The notes: a model not told the origin generated them from the letters alone. 64,000 nt of DNA from JBMYTN01 sp049604415 (GCA_049604415.1 JBMYTN010000013.1:1-64000), one strand, 5' to 3'; counted from the first letter of the stretch, positions 9,123 to 18,647 are shown. A program made the numbers and translations.

Positions 9123-9878
9123 TTATTGCGGTTCATCCTTTTCCCCGCTCAATTGGTTGATCTCCCGGTCCAAAGCCTCCCGGGCCGCATCGCCATAGCC
9201 CTGATCCCCAGACCCGGCCCCATTGGGCGCCGTCGGCTTGGGATTGGCCAAATCCTCGTAGGACACCCCGTCGGTCTCCAGGAAGCCGCCCTGATCGGGA
9301 TCACCCTCCTGCGTCCCGGAGCCGGAACTGCCCTCCCCAGCGCTGCCATCGGAGCCGCCAAAGGGGGCTGTGGATTTGATCCGCAGATCCTGCGGCAGCA
9401 GACCGGTCACCATCACCGCACCTTGCTCGACCAAGGGCAGGACCCGAGCATCGCGCATCCAGCCGGGCTGGTTGCCTGGCGGGAGAAACCAGGTCATGAC
9501 CACATAGGCGATGACCAGGAACAATGCCCCGCGCGCAATACCAAACAAAAACCCCAAGGAGCGGTCCAAGGCATTCAAGGCGCTTTTTTGCACCTGCTTC
9601 GACACCAGCGAAACCAAAATGCTTAAGCTCACCAGCACGACCAGGAAGATCGACAGGCCCGCCGCTGCTTCGGCCCCCAAGGGGATATTGGCCGGGATAA
9701 ACCCGGCAAACACCGGCTGCAGATACGGATAGCCGTACAGCGCTGCCACCAAGGCCCCCAGCCAAGCCGCAATGGCCAGGACTTCATGGACAAAGCCGCG
9801 AAAGAAGGCAAACAGCGCCGAGATCAGCAAAACCAGCAGTGCCAGCGCATCCACCGGATTGATCGGCCAGTCCTGCAT
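9123..9878 (-). CDS. cvpA: CvpA family membrane protein
   Basis: This 251-residue protein has four hydrophobic segments in the first 140 residues, including the conserved NPVDALALLVLLISALFA start and a FRGFVHEVL stretch typical of CvpA. The C-terminal third is hydrophilic and rich in Gly, Ser, Asp and Pro, so probably disordered. CvpA was named for colicin V production but acts generally in envelope homeostasis; the exact function is unsettled. Its start codon overlaps the radA stop by one base, so it is coupled to radA, and purF follows 85 bases downstream. Confidence 0.9.
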   Translation of the reverse strand: MQDWPINPVDALALLVLLISALFAFFRGFVHEVLAIAAWLGALVAALYGYPYLQPVFAGFIPANIPLGAEAAAGLSIFLVVLVSLSILVSLVSKQVQKSALNALDRSLGFLFGIARGALFLVIAYVVMTWFLPPGNQPGWMRDARVLPLVEQGAVMVTGLLPQDLRIKSTAPFGGSDGSAGEGSSGSGTQEGDPDQGGFLETDGVSYEDLANPKPTAPNGAGSGDQGYGDAAREALDREINQLSGEKDEPQ

Positions 9879-11374
9879 CAGGCGCTCTCCGCTGCCCCGA
9901 AGCCCGGCGCGGCTGCGCCCTGAATGGCTTCGGCTCCTCCGAATTGATCAACCAGATCCTGCACATGGCCGATTTCGCGGATCGACAACCCGCCCACAGG
10001 ACCTGTCCCGGACGAGGCCGCATCGGCCTCCCCCTTGCGCTTTTTGCTCCGCCCACCCGCATCCTTGGGCCGGGTCGGCGTCAGCGCAGTGGCGAAGCCG
10101 AGCTTGGCGGCCTCCTTCAGGCGGGCTTCGCCCTGGGACACGGCCCGGACTTCGCCGGACAAGCCAATCTCGCCAAAAATCACGGTCTCCGCATCCACCG
10201 CAACCCCGGCAGCCGCAGAGATCAAAGCCGCTGCCACCGCCAGATCCGCCGCCGGTTCGGCGATGCGCAGCCCGCCCGCGACGTTCAAATAGACGTCATG
10301 CCCCCCTAAGGCAAGCCCGCAGCGGGCCTCGAGCACCGCCAGGATCATGGCCAGTCGACCGGAGTCCCATCCGACCACCGCGCGCCGGGCCGAACCGCCG
10401 CCGCCCTGGGCGACAAGGGCCTGGATTTCCACCAAAACCGGGCGAGAGCCTTCCTGCCCGGCAAAGACGCAGGAACCGGTGACATTGCCGCGCCGTTCGG
10501 CCAGGAACAGGGCCGAGGGGTTGGGCACCTCGGACAGACCGTTGTCAGACATTTCAAAGACGCCGATTTCGTCCGTCGCCCCAAAGCGATTCTTCACCGC
10601 CCGCAAAATCCGGAACTGGTGGCCGCGCTCGCCTTCAAAATAGAGCACGCAATCCACCATATGCTCCATCACCCGGGGACCGGCCAACTGACCATCCTTG
10701 GTGACATGGCCGACCAGGAACAGGGCAAAGCCGCGCTTCTTGGCGATCCGGATCAGCTCATGGCTGCAGGCCCGCACTTGGGCTACGGAGCCAGGGGCCG
10801 AGTCCAGATTGTCCAAATACATCGTCTGAATGGAATCGATCACCACCACCGACAAGGCTGGCGTGCCGGTCTCCGGATCCGCATCCAAGGTCGCGGCGAT
10901 ATCCCGGGCATTGGTCGCACTGGCCAGAGCCACCGGAGCCTTATCGAGCCCCAAACGGCGGGCACGCAGCCGGACCTGCTCCACCGCTTCTTCCCCCGTA
11001 ACATAGAGGCAGGGCTGACCGGCCAAGGCCAGACCGGCGCAGGCTTGCAGCAAGAGGGTGGATTTGCCGATCCCAGGATCACCGCCAACCAGCAGCACCG
11101 AGCCCGGCACCAACCCGCCACCGGACACACGGTCCAGCTCGCCAATGCCGGTGGGCAGGCGAGGCGGCGGTTGGCCCTCGCCCAACAGCGACACCACCGC
11201 GAGCTTGCGCCCGCCCTTGCCGCCGGACAGGCCCTTGGGCAGGGTTTCGCCGCCGCTGGTGACCGGCTCCTCGTCAATGCTGTTCCAGGCACCACAGCCA
11301 TCGCATTTGCCCTGCCAGCGGCGATGGGTCGCACCGCATTCCCGACAGACAAAATGGAGCACAGGCTTGGCCAA
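9878..11374 (-). CDS. radA: DNA repair protein RadA (Sms)
   Basis: RadA is a RecA-like ATPase that promotes branch migration in recombination. The 498-residue protein has an N-terminal C4 zinc finger (CRECG and CDGCG), a Walker A motif GGDPGIGKST, the RadA-specific KNRFG motif and a C-terminal Lon protease-like domain (GGLRIAEPAADLAVAAALIS). A poorly conserved loop rich in Lys and Gly near residue 455 separates the end. It lies 23 bases downstream of the MlaF-type ATPase gene on the same strand. Confidence 0.96.
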   Translation of the reverse strand: MAKPVLHFVCRECGATHRRWQGKCDGCGAWNSIDEEPVTSGGETLPKGLSGGKGGRKLAVVSLLGEGQPPPRLPTGIGELDRVSGGGLVPGSVLLVGGDPGIGKSTLLLQACAGLALAGQPCLYVTGEEAVEQVRLRARRLGLDKAPVALASATNARDIAATLDADPETGTPALSVVVIDSIQTMYLDNLDSAPGSVAQVRACSHELIRIAKKRGFALFLVGHVTKDGQLAGPRVMEHMVDCVLYFEGERGHQFRILRAVKNRFGATDEIGVFEMSDNGLSEVPNPSALFLAERRGNVTGSCVFAGQEGSRPVLVEIQALVAQGGGGSARRAVVGWDSGRLAMILAVLEARCGLALGGHDVYLNVAGGLRIAEPAADLAVAAALISAAAGVAVDAETVIFGEIGLSGEVRAVSQGEARLKEAAKLGFATALTPTRPKDAGGRSKKRKGEADAASSGTGPVGGLSIREIGHVQDLVDQFGGAEAIQGAAAPGFGAAESA

Positions 11375-11397
11375 GGGGACGTCCTCGTCGGCGGGCT

Positions 11398-12240
11398 CTA
11401 ATCTTCGCTGTCCAGATGGACCTGCTGCTTGATCGGGCCGTCGGCCCGGCCATTGACGAACTGATCGACAAAGGCGTTGCCGCTGTCATCAACTTGGTCG
11501 GCGGGGCCGATCCAGATCAATTGGCCATGATAGAGCATGGCGATCCGGTCGGCGATTTTCCGGGCGCTGGCCATATCATGGGTGATCGACAGCGCCGTCG
11601 CGCCCAATTGCTTGGTGCATTTCACGATCAGATCATTGATCGCATCGGCCATGATCGGATCCAGACCGGTGGTCGGCTCATCGAAGAAAATGATCTCCGG
11701 CTCCGTGGCCACCGCCCGGGCCAAACCGACCCGCTTTTGCATGCCGCCGGACAGTTCCGCCGGGGCTAGATCGGCCACATCCGCGCCAAGGCCGACCTGG
11801 GCCAGGGTGGCAATGGCGGCCTCCCGGGCCGGACCCCGGCTCATTTTGCGCTCATGCATCAGCCCGAAGGCGACATTTTCCCAAACCGTCAAACTGTCAA
11901 ACAGGGCCGCACCCTGAAACAACATGCCAAAGCGGTGCATCATGGCATCCCGATCTCGGGTCCGCATGCCCACCGTCTCGACGCCATCGATTTTGATTGA
12001 GCCCGCATCGGGCTGCATCAACCCCAAAATGCATTTCAAGGTGACTGATTTGCCGGTGCCGGAGCCGCCAATGATCACAACCGACTCCCCCGGGGCGATC
12101 TCCAGATCGATCCCCGCCAGCACTTGCTTATGGCCAAACGCCTTGCGCAGTCCGGAAAGCGCGATTTTCGGCGTTGTGCCGATGGCCCCGGATCCGGGGG
12201 GCGCGGGGGCGTGGCGCGGGGTGGGGGTGGGATCGGTCAT
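11398..12240 (-). CDS. mlaF: Mla-type phospholipid ABC transporter ATP-binding protein
   Basis: This 280-residue ATPase pairs with the MlaE-type permease encoded just upstream and probably moves phospholipids between the inner and outer membranes to maintain outer-membrane asymmetry. Walker A is GGSGTGKS, the ABC signature LSGGMQKR and Walker B IIFFDEPTTGLDP. The Pro-rich first 20 residues are not conserved. ATG 12240 overlaps the permease stop in an ATGA arrangement, which decides the start. No mlaD, mlaC or mlaB homologue is next to it, so the substrate-binding parts must be encoded elsewhere. Confidence 0.88.
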   Translation of the reverse strand: MTDPTPTPRHAPAPPGSGAIGTTPKIALSGLRKAFGHKQVLAGIDLEIAPGESVVIIGGSGTGKSVTLKCILGLMQPDAGSIKIDGVETVGMRTRDRDAMMHRFGMLFQGAALFDSLTVWENVAFGLMHERKMSRGPAREAAIATLAQVGLGADVADLAPAELSGGMQKRVGLARAVATEPEIIFFDEPTTGLDPIMADAINDLIVKCTKQLGATALSITHDMASARKIADRIAMLYHGQLIWIGPADQVDDSGNAFVDQFVNGRADGPIKQQVHLDSED

Positions 12241-13010
12241 CGGGAGAAGAACAGCTCGGTGATCATATAGTTGGAAACCAGGATCAGGATCGAGGCCGTC
12301 ACCACCGCATTGGTGGTGGCCTGGCCAACCCCTTGGGCCCCACCCCGGCTGTAATAGCCATTGTAGCAGCCCATCAACGCAATCAGGAAACCGAACACGG
12401 CGGCCTTTACCAGACCGGAGATCACGTCGACCGGTTCCAAGAACTCCCACGTGCGGGCGATATAGTTGCTCGGGTTGAAGCCCAGCTTATAGGTGCCGAT
12501 CAAATAGCCGCCAAACACGCCAATGATGTCGGCGACCAGAACCAGAAGCGGCAACATGGTCAGCCCGGCGATCAGGCGCGGCGCGACCAGATATTGATAG
12601 GGATTGGTGGACAGGGTCTGCAGGGCATCGATTTGCTCGGTCACCCGCATGGTGCCGATCTCTGCGGCCATGGCCGCCCCGATCCGTCCGGCCACCATCA
12701 GCCCGGCCAGCACCGGCCCCAGCTCCCGGGTCATGGACAGCACCACCACCGTCGCCACCGCGCCTTCCGCTGAGAAGCGGGCGAAGCCGGTGTGGCTTTG
12801 CAAGGCCAGCACCATCCCGGTGAAAATCGCCGTCAAACCGACCACCGGCAGGGAGTAATAGCCGATTTCCAGCATTTGCCGACCGACCAGACGCCAATGG
12901 AAGGGCGGGCGGAAGCAATAGCCAATGGCGGTCACGGTGAACAGCGTCAGACGCCCGACATGCTCCAGGAAGCTGATAAAAACCCTACCAAGAAGGGCCA
13001 GCAACCTCAT
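12237..13010 (-). CDS. mlaE: MlaE-type ABC transporter permease
   Basis: This 257-residue integral membrane protein has the MlaE/Ttg2B permease hallmarks: an amphipathic N-terminal segment, FTGMVLALQ in the first membrane helix, the long conserved stretch beginning RELGPVLAGLMVAGR, then EIGTMRVTEQIDALQ. Five to six hydrophobic helices are visible. It is translationally coupled to alr upstream (4-base overlap) and to the ATPase gene downstream. Together they form the inner-membrane core of a lipid transport system. Confidence 0.93.
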   Translation of the reverse strand: MRLLALLGRVFISFLEHVGRLTLFTVTAIGYCFRPPFHWRLVGRQMLEIGYYSLPVVGLTAIFTGMVLALQSHTGFARFSAEGAVATVVVLSMTRELGPVLAGLMVAGRIGAAMAAEIGTMRVTEQIDALQTLSTNPYQYLVAPRLIAGLTMLPLLVLVADIIGVFGGYLIGTYKLGFNPSNYIARTWEFLEPVDVISGLVKAAVFGFLIALMGCYNGYYSRGGAQGVGQATTNAVVTASILILVSNYMITELFFSR

Positions 13011-14221
13011 GCGTCGGCTCCGGTGGCAGCGGCAGCCCCGGCGGCCTGATCCGGCAGCACCGCGCGGGCATAGCGCGCGCCAAGCGAGGTCAAAATCTCA
13101 TAAGGAATGGTACCAGCCTCAGCCGCCAGATCATCCAGACTGTGGCCGGGACCAATCAGGTCGATCAAAGCGCCGGGATGGGCGAGGTTTTCTGGGACGG
13201 CGCTGACGTCGAACACAATCAAATCCATCGAGACCCGCCCCACCATGGGCACCAGCACACCGCCGAGAACACCCATGCCCCGACCGCTTAAGGATCGGAG
13301 CAAACCATCCGCATAGCCCACACCCACCGTTGCCAATCTTTGCCCGGGGGCGGCCATGTGCGTTGCACCATATCCAACGGGTTTGGGGGTGTCAATCTGC
13401 CGGATTTGCAGGACTTTTGCCCTTAAACGAACCACTGGATGCATTGGATTATCTGTCCAGGGGGTTGGATTGCCGCCATAAAGGGCGATCCCCGGCCGAG
13501 CGAGGTCCAAAAACTGCTCCGATGGGCCAAACAAGGCCGAAGAATTGCAATAACTCAGCGGCAGATCGGGAAACTGACGGCCATAGTCCAGGAAGGCCTG
13601 CCTTTGTGCCGCATTGAGGGCATGGTCGGGCTCGTCTGCACAGGCTGGATGGGTCATCAACAGCTCTGGAACCATTGGCCCCAAAGGCGCCCGGTCGCGG
13701 ATTAGATCCCGCGCTTCCAGCGGCGTCAGGCCCAGCCGCGTCATACCGGTGTCAAAATGCAGCGCGGCGGGACCCCGCCGATTGGCCTTCAGGCAGACCG
13801 CGCTCCAGCGGGCGATCATCTCCGGATCGTTTAAGACCGGACGGATCCCGGCCTCCAGCAGCTCCCGCGCCAGGGCTTCCGCCCCTTCCCCGGCGGGCAG
13901 ACCGCTGAGCAAAAACAGCCGCTGTGGCGGCTCGATCAGATCGATCAGGCCAAAGGCTTCGTCCGGCGTGGCGACAAAGAAGGTTTTGCAGCCCGCCCGC
14001 TGCAGGGCTGGCACCGCCAAACGCGCGCCAATGCCATAGCCATTGGCCTTGACCACCCCGGCGACGTCACAGGATCCACCACTGCCCAGCCGGGCCCGCT
14101 CTGAAAGCAGCCGCCAATTGGCCGCCAAAGCCTCCAGATCGATGGTCAGAAAGCCGAGCTCAGACTGGCGCCGGGAAATGTCTTTGGCATCGCGCAGCGG
14201 GGGGCGCCTGTCCGATTGCAT
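13007..14221 (-). CDS. alr: Alanine racemase
   Basis: This PLP enzyme interconverts L- and D-alanine to supply D-alanine for peptidoglycan. The 404-residue protein has the PLP-lysine motif VVKANGYGIG (Lys about 58) and the second-base Tyr region VGVGYADGLLR. ATG 14221 follows AAAGGATCCTTG, and a TTG three bases earlier is a weaker option. It lies downstream of dnaB, a common neighbour in proteobacteria, and overlaps the MlaE-type gene by four bases. Confidence 0.94.
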   Translation of the reverse strand: MQSDRRPPLRDAKDISRRQSELGFLTIDLEALAANWRLLSERARLGSGGSCDVAGVVKANGYGIGARLAVPALQRAGCKTFFVATPDEAFGLIDLIEPPQRLFLLSGLPAGEGAEALARELLEAGIRPVLNDPEMIARWSAVCLKANRRGPAALHFDTGMTRLGLTPLEARDLIRDRAPLGPMVPELLMTHPACADEPDHALNAAQRQAFLDYGRQFPDLPLSYCNSSALFGPSEQFLDLARPGIALYGGNPTPWTDNPMHPVVRLRAKVLQIRQIDTPKPVGYGATHMAAPGQRLATVGVGYADGLLRSLSGRGMGVLGGVLVPMVGRVSMDLIVFDVSAVPENLAHPGALIDLIGPGHSLDDLAAEAGTIPYEILTSLGARYARAVLPDQAAGAAAATGADA

Positions 14222-14290
14222 CAAGGATCCTTTTATTGGAAGAGCCGATAAGGGATGGGAAACGCACCTGAACAGAAGCGAAGGACCAGC

Positions 14291-15829
14291 TTACTCGCCA
14301 TATTCCTCCATGGCACCATCCCGAACCAGATTATCGAACCGGGTGAACTGGCCATCAAAGAACAAATGCACGGAACCAATGGGACCGTGCCGCTGTTTTG
14401 CGACAATGACCTCGGCCTTGTTATGGGCGCCTTCGCAGCGCTCCTGCCACTGGCTGTGGCGTTCCAGGAACCGGTCTTCGGCCTCTTCCGGTTTGCGCAT
14501 CGGCTCGGCCCGTTCCAGGTAATATTGCTCCCGGAAAATGAACATCACCACATCGGCGTCCTGCTCGATGGATCCGGATTCCCGCAAATCGGCCAGTTGT
14601 GGCCGCTTATCATCGCGCTGTTCCACCTGGCGAGAAAGCTGGGACAGGGCCAGCACCGGGACATTGAGCTCTTTGGCCAGGGCTTTGAGACCCCGGGTGA
14701 TGGCCGAAACCTCTTGGACCCGGTTATCGGAGCGCTCGCCCCGCCCCGGGCTGAGCAGCTGCAGGTAATCGACCACGATCATCCCCAGCCCATTGCCGTG
14801 GGAGCCGCCAAAGGTCCGGGCCAGCCGCCGACAGCGGGTCCGCATCGCCGAGACCGATAGGGCGGGCGTGTCATCGATGAACAGCGGCGTTGCATGCAAC
14901 TCGCCACTGACGCTGACCACCCGGTTAAAGTCATCATTGGACAGCTCGCCGGTCCGCAGCTTGTGGGAGGAAACCGAGGCCTGTTCGGACAGGATCCGGG
15001 TTGCCAGCTGCTCGGCGGACATTTCCAAGGAGAAGAACACTACGGCTTTGCCCGGCTGGCCATCGGCCATTTCCTGGGCGAAATGCCGCGCCGCATTAAA
15101 GGCAATGGCAGTTCCCAGCGCGGTTTTGCCCATGGAGGGACGACCGGCCAGGATCAGAAGATCGCTATCATGGAACCCGCCAAGCTTGTTGTCCAAATCC
15201 AGCAGATTGGATGGCACCCCGGACAGCTCGCCATCACGCTTATGGGCCAGCTCGGCCATATTAAGCGCGGTGACCAAAGCAGAGCGGAAATCCTTCGGCC
15301 CGCCATCGGCCTCCCCCGTGGTGGCCAGATCAAACAGCCGCTGCTCGGCGATCTCGATCTGATCGACGGCGTTTTCCTCGGTTTTGATCTCATAGGCGCC
15401 ATTGACCATCTCGGAGCCGACATCGATCAGACAGCGGCGCAGGAACATGTCGTGGATCACACGACCGTAATTCTCCGCATTGATGATGGTCACCACCGCG
15501 CCGATCAGCTTGGCCAAATAGGCTGCGCCACCGACGGTCTCCATCTCCGGACGCCCTTCCAGATAGGGCTTCAGGGTCACCGGATTGGCCAGATGGCCCT
15601 TATCGGTCAGGGTCAGGCAGGATTGATAGATCAGCCGGTGAGCCGGATGGCTGAAATGCTCGGGCCGCAGAAAGTCAGAGACCTTCTCCAGCACCTTTTC
15701 GTTGCTCAAGATCGCCGCCAACAGCGCCTGTTCGGCTTCTGGATTGATCGGCGGCAAACGCTCCGCAGGGGAGGCTGCGCCGGGATCGGACGGAGAGGAG
15801 GGGGTGGAAAGGGGGGCTACCGTGTTCAT
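14291..15829 (-). CDS. dnaB: Replicative DNA helicase DnaB
   Basis: DnaB is the hexameric 5'-3' helicase that unwinds DNA ahead of the replisome. The 512-residue protein has the N-terminal DnaB domain (NPEAEQALLAAILSNE), a linker and the RecA-like C-terminal domain with Walker A GRPSMGKTALG and Walker B IVVDYLQLL. No intein is present. The start is followed by a Ser/Pro-rich stretch before conservation begins. The upstream region carries a cluster of DnaA-box sequences, described separately. Confidence 0.97.
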   Translation of the reverse strand: MNTVAPLSTPSSPSDPGAASPAERLPPINPEAEQALLAAILSNEKVLEKVSDFLRPEHFSHPAHRLIYQSCLTLTDKGHLANPVTLKPYLEGRPEMETVGGAAYLAKLIGAVVTIINAENYGRVIHDMFLRRCLIDVGSEMVNGAYEIKTEENAVDQIEIAEQRLFDLATTGEADGGPKDFRSALVTALNMAELAHKRDGELSGVPSNLLDLDNKLGGFHDSDLLILAGRPSMGKTALGTAIAFNAARHFAQEMADGQPGKAVVFFSLEMSAEQLATRILSEQASVSSHKLRTGELSNDDFNRVVSVSGELHATPLFIDDTPALSVSAMRTRCRRLARTFGGSHGNGLGMIVVDYLQLLSPGRGERSDNRVQEVSAITRGLKALAKELNVPVLALSQLSRQVEQRDDKRPQLADLRESGSIEQDADVVMFIFREQYYLERAEPMRKPEEAEDRFLERHSQWQERCEGAHNKAEVIVAKQRHGPIGSVHLFFDGQFTRFDNLVRDGAMEEYGE

Positions 15830-15897
15830 TGTTAGAGCATAGGCTCCCAGCCCTTGCGCAGATAGGACAGCAAGCTGTCAGGAGGTTCAGTATAAGC

Positions 15898-15965
15898 TGT
15901 GTATAAGATGGGCATAAAGCCTGCCCGTTCCCAGCCTGTGCATAAGGCTGTGGGTATGGGGATAA
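15898..15965 (-). promoter_or_regulatory. DnaA-box cluster upstream of dnaB
   Basis: Two exact matches to the DnaA box TTATNCACA occur in reverse orientation: TGTGTATAA at 15898-15906 and TGTGCATAA at 15937-15945. One-mismatch copies lie at 15909-15917 (TGGGCATAA) and 15957-15965 (TGGGGATAA). All four have the same orientation, pointing toward dnaB, and lie 69-136 bases upstream of its start codon. DnaA control of dnaB is inferred, not shown. Confidence 0.6.
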
Positions 15966-16010
15966 CAGATGGCATAAGCCGGGACGGCTTGGGGAAACTT
16001 TGGGGCTTGT

Positions 16011-16898
16011 TTATTGCGGCAGCCGGTCTTCGGGGTCGTATTTCGCTTTTAAATGCGACACCACCGGATACAGCCCGGCCAGCAAAGCGATCAGGAACCC
16101 TAATCCGCCTTCGCGATAGCCCTTGCGTCGCACATAGCATTTGTAAAACCGGAACGGAAAGCGCAGCAGATTGCGCCCCAAGGTGCCGGTCTTGCCCGTG
16201 GCCCGCAAATCGGCGGCATGGGAGGAGGTATAGCGGTTAAACCGGTTGATCATGTCGGACAGATCGTCATCGACATAATGGGCCATGGCATGGGTCAGGT
16301 TCGGCCCTTTGACCCCGGTGAAGGTCAGGGAGGGGTGGATGCGCTCCGGCCCCCATTGCTTGACCCCTTTGCGGAACAGACGCGGTACGGCCCCGACGCC
16401 AAAGGCAGCCCCCCAGCCAAAGCGCACCGGCTTTTCCGCGACATAATTCACAAAGGGGATCGGATGGTAGTCATAGGCCCCGGAGGCCGCGCTGGCGGTC
16501 ATGGTCGCGCGCAGCTCAGCAGCCAGTTCCGGGGAGACCCGCTCATCGGCATCGACCTCAACGATCCAATCGCCGCTGCAGGTCTCGATGCCCAGATTGC
16601 GCCGGTCGCCCTCAATCGGCCAAGCCCCGGTTACAATCACCGCACCCGCATCGCGGGCGATCTCCTCGGAGCGGTCGGTGCAGCGGTCCAGAACCACCAC
16701 CACCTCGTCGGCGAAGCCCAGCGCAGCCAGACAGAGCGGCAAATGCCGCTCCTCATTATGGGCCACGATCAAGGCGGATAGGCGCAGCGCAGGGGCCGTA
16801 TCGGCGTCAGACAAAGATCCGGCCCCGGCTTGTGACGATGGCTGACCGGACCCCACGGGGCTCGGATCCGTTTGGGCTCCAGCCACCGTGTCGTCCAT
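16011..16898 (-). CDS. Glycosyltransferase family 2, LPS core type (WaaE/KdtX-like)
   Basis: This 295-residue cytoplasmic or membrane-associated glycosyltransferase has the GT-A fold signs: SALIVAHNEERHLP at the nucleotide-sugar strand, VVVLDRCTDRS, and the metal-binding VEVDADERV. The pattern resembles WaaE/KdtX-type transferases that add a sugar to the LPS inner core. Basic and hydrophobic residues near the C-terminus may attach it to the membrane. ATG 16898 follows a G-rich Shine-Dalgarno stretch; a GTG six bases earlier is possible. Donor and acceptor are not predictable. Confidence 0.85.
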   Translation of the reverse strand: MDDTVAGAQTDPSPVGSGQPSSQAGAGSLSDADTAPALRLSALIVAHNEERHLPLCLAALGFADEVVVVLDRCTDRSEEIARDAGAVIVTGAWPIEGDRRNLGIETCSGDWIVEVDADERVSPELAAELRATMTASAASGAYDYHPIPFVNYVAEKPVRFGWGAAFGVGAVPRLFRKGVKQWGPERIHPSLTFTGVKGPNLTHAMAHYVDDDLSDMINRFNRYTSSHAADLRATGKTGTLGRNLLRFPFRFYKCYVRRKGYREGGLGFLIALLAGLYPVVSHLKAKYDPEDRLPQ

Positions 16899-16921
16899 GG
16901 TCACCCCCCCGAACCCTGATG

Positions 16922-17536
16922 TCAGGCTTCGGTGGTCTCTTCGGCGGCTTCGGCCACCGGCTCGTCATCTTCATAGTCCGGGTCGTTGGCCGCAGCTTCT
17001 TCCGCCGCAGCGGCTTCAGCGGCCTCGGCTTCCATTTCCGCCAGCTGTTGGGCGGTCGGCACGCCGGAGATCTGCGCTTCGGCTTCTTCCTGGGTCCGGG
17101 CCACAGTGGCGGTGATCAACACGGCGACTTCCGGGTGCAGGCCGATGCGGATCTCATATTGACCCAGAGCCTTGATCGGTTGCTTCAGCAGCACCTGACC
17201 CCGGGAGATGGTCACGCCTTCGTCCTTCAGGGCTTCGCCAATGTCCCGCGCGGTGACGGATCCATAAAGCTGACCGCCTTCGGAGGCCTGACGGACCAGG
17301 ATCAAGGACATGCCGTCGATCTTTTCCCCGGCGGCCTCGGCCTCTTCCTTGCGCTTCAGGTTCAGGGCTTCCAGCTCAACCTTCTGGGATTCGAAATATT
17401 CCAGATTGGCCTTGGATTTCCGCAGAGCCTTCTTTTGCGGCAGCAGATAGTTGCGCGCATAGCCGTCGCGCACCTTCACCACATCGCCCATGAAGCCCAA
17501 ATTCTCAACGCGTTCGAGCAAAATCACTTCAATCAC
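16922..17536 (-). CDS. rplI: 50S ribosomal protein L9
   Basis: L9 binds 23S rRNA near the L1 stalk. The N-terminal domain has the signature GDVVKVRDGYARNYLLP, followed by the long connecting helix and C-terminal domain. At 204 residues it is longer than the usual 150 or so because of an Ala/Glu-rich acidic tail (from about residue 160), common in alphaproteobacterial L9. Translation starts at GTG, overlapping the DUF2232 stop by four bases. Confidence 0.96.
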   Translation of the reverse strand: MIEVILLERVENLGFMGDVVKVRDGYARNYLLPQKKALRKSKANLEYFESQKVELEALNLKRKEEAEAAGEKIDGMSLILVRQASEGGQLYGSVTARDIGEALKDEGVTISRGQVLLKQPIKALGQYEIRIGLHPEVAVLITATVARTQEEAEAQISGVPTAQQLAEMEAEAAEAAAAEEAAANDPDYEDDEPVAEAAEETTEA

Positions 17537-18573
17537 GGTGTATTCCCTCCCGTGTCGCCGGGCGCAGAGCCATTGGACCCCGATTTGGTCCCGGCGCGCC
17601 GAAGCATGACTTCAACCAGCCCCAAGAAAACGACTGCGGCCTTACCAAAGCCACCGCCGAAAAACAGGAGCACATAAAACCCGACCAGCACCGGCAGCTT
17701 CGCCGGCAGGTCACGCACGGCCACATGCACTGCGGCCAAACCCATCACAAACAACGGCACCGACAACAGGATGGCCCCGTTCGCGGCCAGGTAGCCCGCA
17801 TTGCCGGGGCCGATCAGGGCGGCTAGACAGACGCCCAGAAACAGTCCCGCATACCAGTTCGGCAAGGTCACCACCTTGCCGGGGGGGCTGCCGGTGCCAT
17901 CGCCCAACTCGCCAAACAGCGGCACCGGGCGGTTCAACAGACCCCGACGGCCCATGATGCTGACCGCCAACCAAGCCGAGGCCAAAGCCCGGCTGATCCA
18001 CATGATCAACACCATGGCAGGCAACCAGTCGGCCATGGGTATCTTGACCTCTGGGATCGGTTCCCCTCCCAGATCCTCGCCCAGCATTTGCTGGAGCAAA
18101 GCCTCGGTCTCGGCGACTGCGTCGCGGACCACGCCGCGCAAATCGCCATCGCCCACCAAGGAGCCAATCAGCAACAACAGCCCAAAGGCCCCCATCCCCA
18201 GACCCGCCAAAACCCGACCGGTCTGCAACGGGATCATCGATCCCTGGGCCTGAGTTCCGCCGGCTTGCCCACTGGCTGCTTGTGGTACCGGTCCTGCCGT
18301 CAGGGCCAGACCAACCACCAGCAAAGCAGGCAAAACATCCATGACCACATAGGCCGCCACAATGGTGACCTCTACGGCCATGACCAGCCACAACACCCCG
18401 GCCATCGAAGCCATGATGGCGGCCCCGGGACCGTAGCGCAGCCCGGCTGCGATCAGCGGGGCTGCGGAAATCAGGCTTAAGAACGACCCAATCGCGGTGA
18501 TGAAGAACGGCGAGGCAAACAGTAAGGCGCTGGTCAAACCCAGCAGGACCGAATGGGGAAGGGTTTTGTTCAT
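17533..18573 (-). CDS. DUF2232 family polytopic membrane protein
   Basis: This 346-residue protein has about eight hydrophobic helices and fits the YybS/DUF2232 family, which in alphaproteobacteria is encoded between rpsR and rplI, exactly as here. The first half contains SAAPLIAAGLRYGPGAA, a pattern conserved in the family. Its function is unknown; the fold resembles small-molecule or vitamin transport (S-component-like) proteins. The gene overlaps rplI by four bases, so it is translated as part of the ribosomal protein operon. Confidence 0.85.
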   Translation of the reverse strand: MNKTLPHSVLLGLTSALLFASPFFITAIGSFLSLISAAPLIAAGLRYGPGAAIMASMAGVLWLVMAVEVTIVAAYVVMDVLPALLVVGLALTAGPVPQAASGQAGGTQAQGSMIPLQTGRVLAGLGMGAFGLLLLIGSLVGDGDLRGVVRDAVAETEALLQQMLGEDLGGEPIPEVKIPMADWLPAMVLIMWISRALASAWLAVSIMGRRGLLNRPVPLFGELGDGTGSPPGKVVTLPNWYAGLFLGVCLAALIGPGNAGYLAANGAILLSVPLFVMGLAAVHVAVRDLPAKLPVLVGFYVLLFFGGGFGKAAVVFLGLVEVMLRRAGTKSGSNGSAPGDTGGNTP

Positions 18574-18647
18574 CCGTCCACGCGATCCCTTAATCCTGTA
18601 AAGCCGTTTCCCTGCGGTGCCCCCTTCAGCCGACGGTCGGGGCTGTC

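Noticed and set aside
7964..9160. Long 398-residue open frame on the plus strand antisense to purF
   Set aside because: It is a mirror of the GC-rich purF coding sequence, is rich in His/Gly/Gln and has no recognised domain.
15898..15965. Chromosomal replication origin
   Set aside because: The DnaA boxes lack an AT-rich unwinding region and neighbouring origin genes; a dnaB control site is simpler.
15832..16140. Open frame of 102 residues on the minus strand upstream of dnaB
   Set aside because: It overlaps the 3' end of the glycosyltransferase gene and the DnaA-box region, has no family features and no ribosome-binding site.
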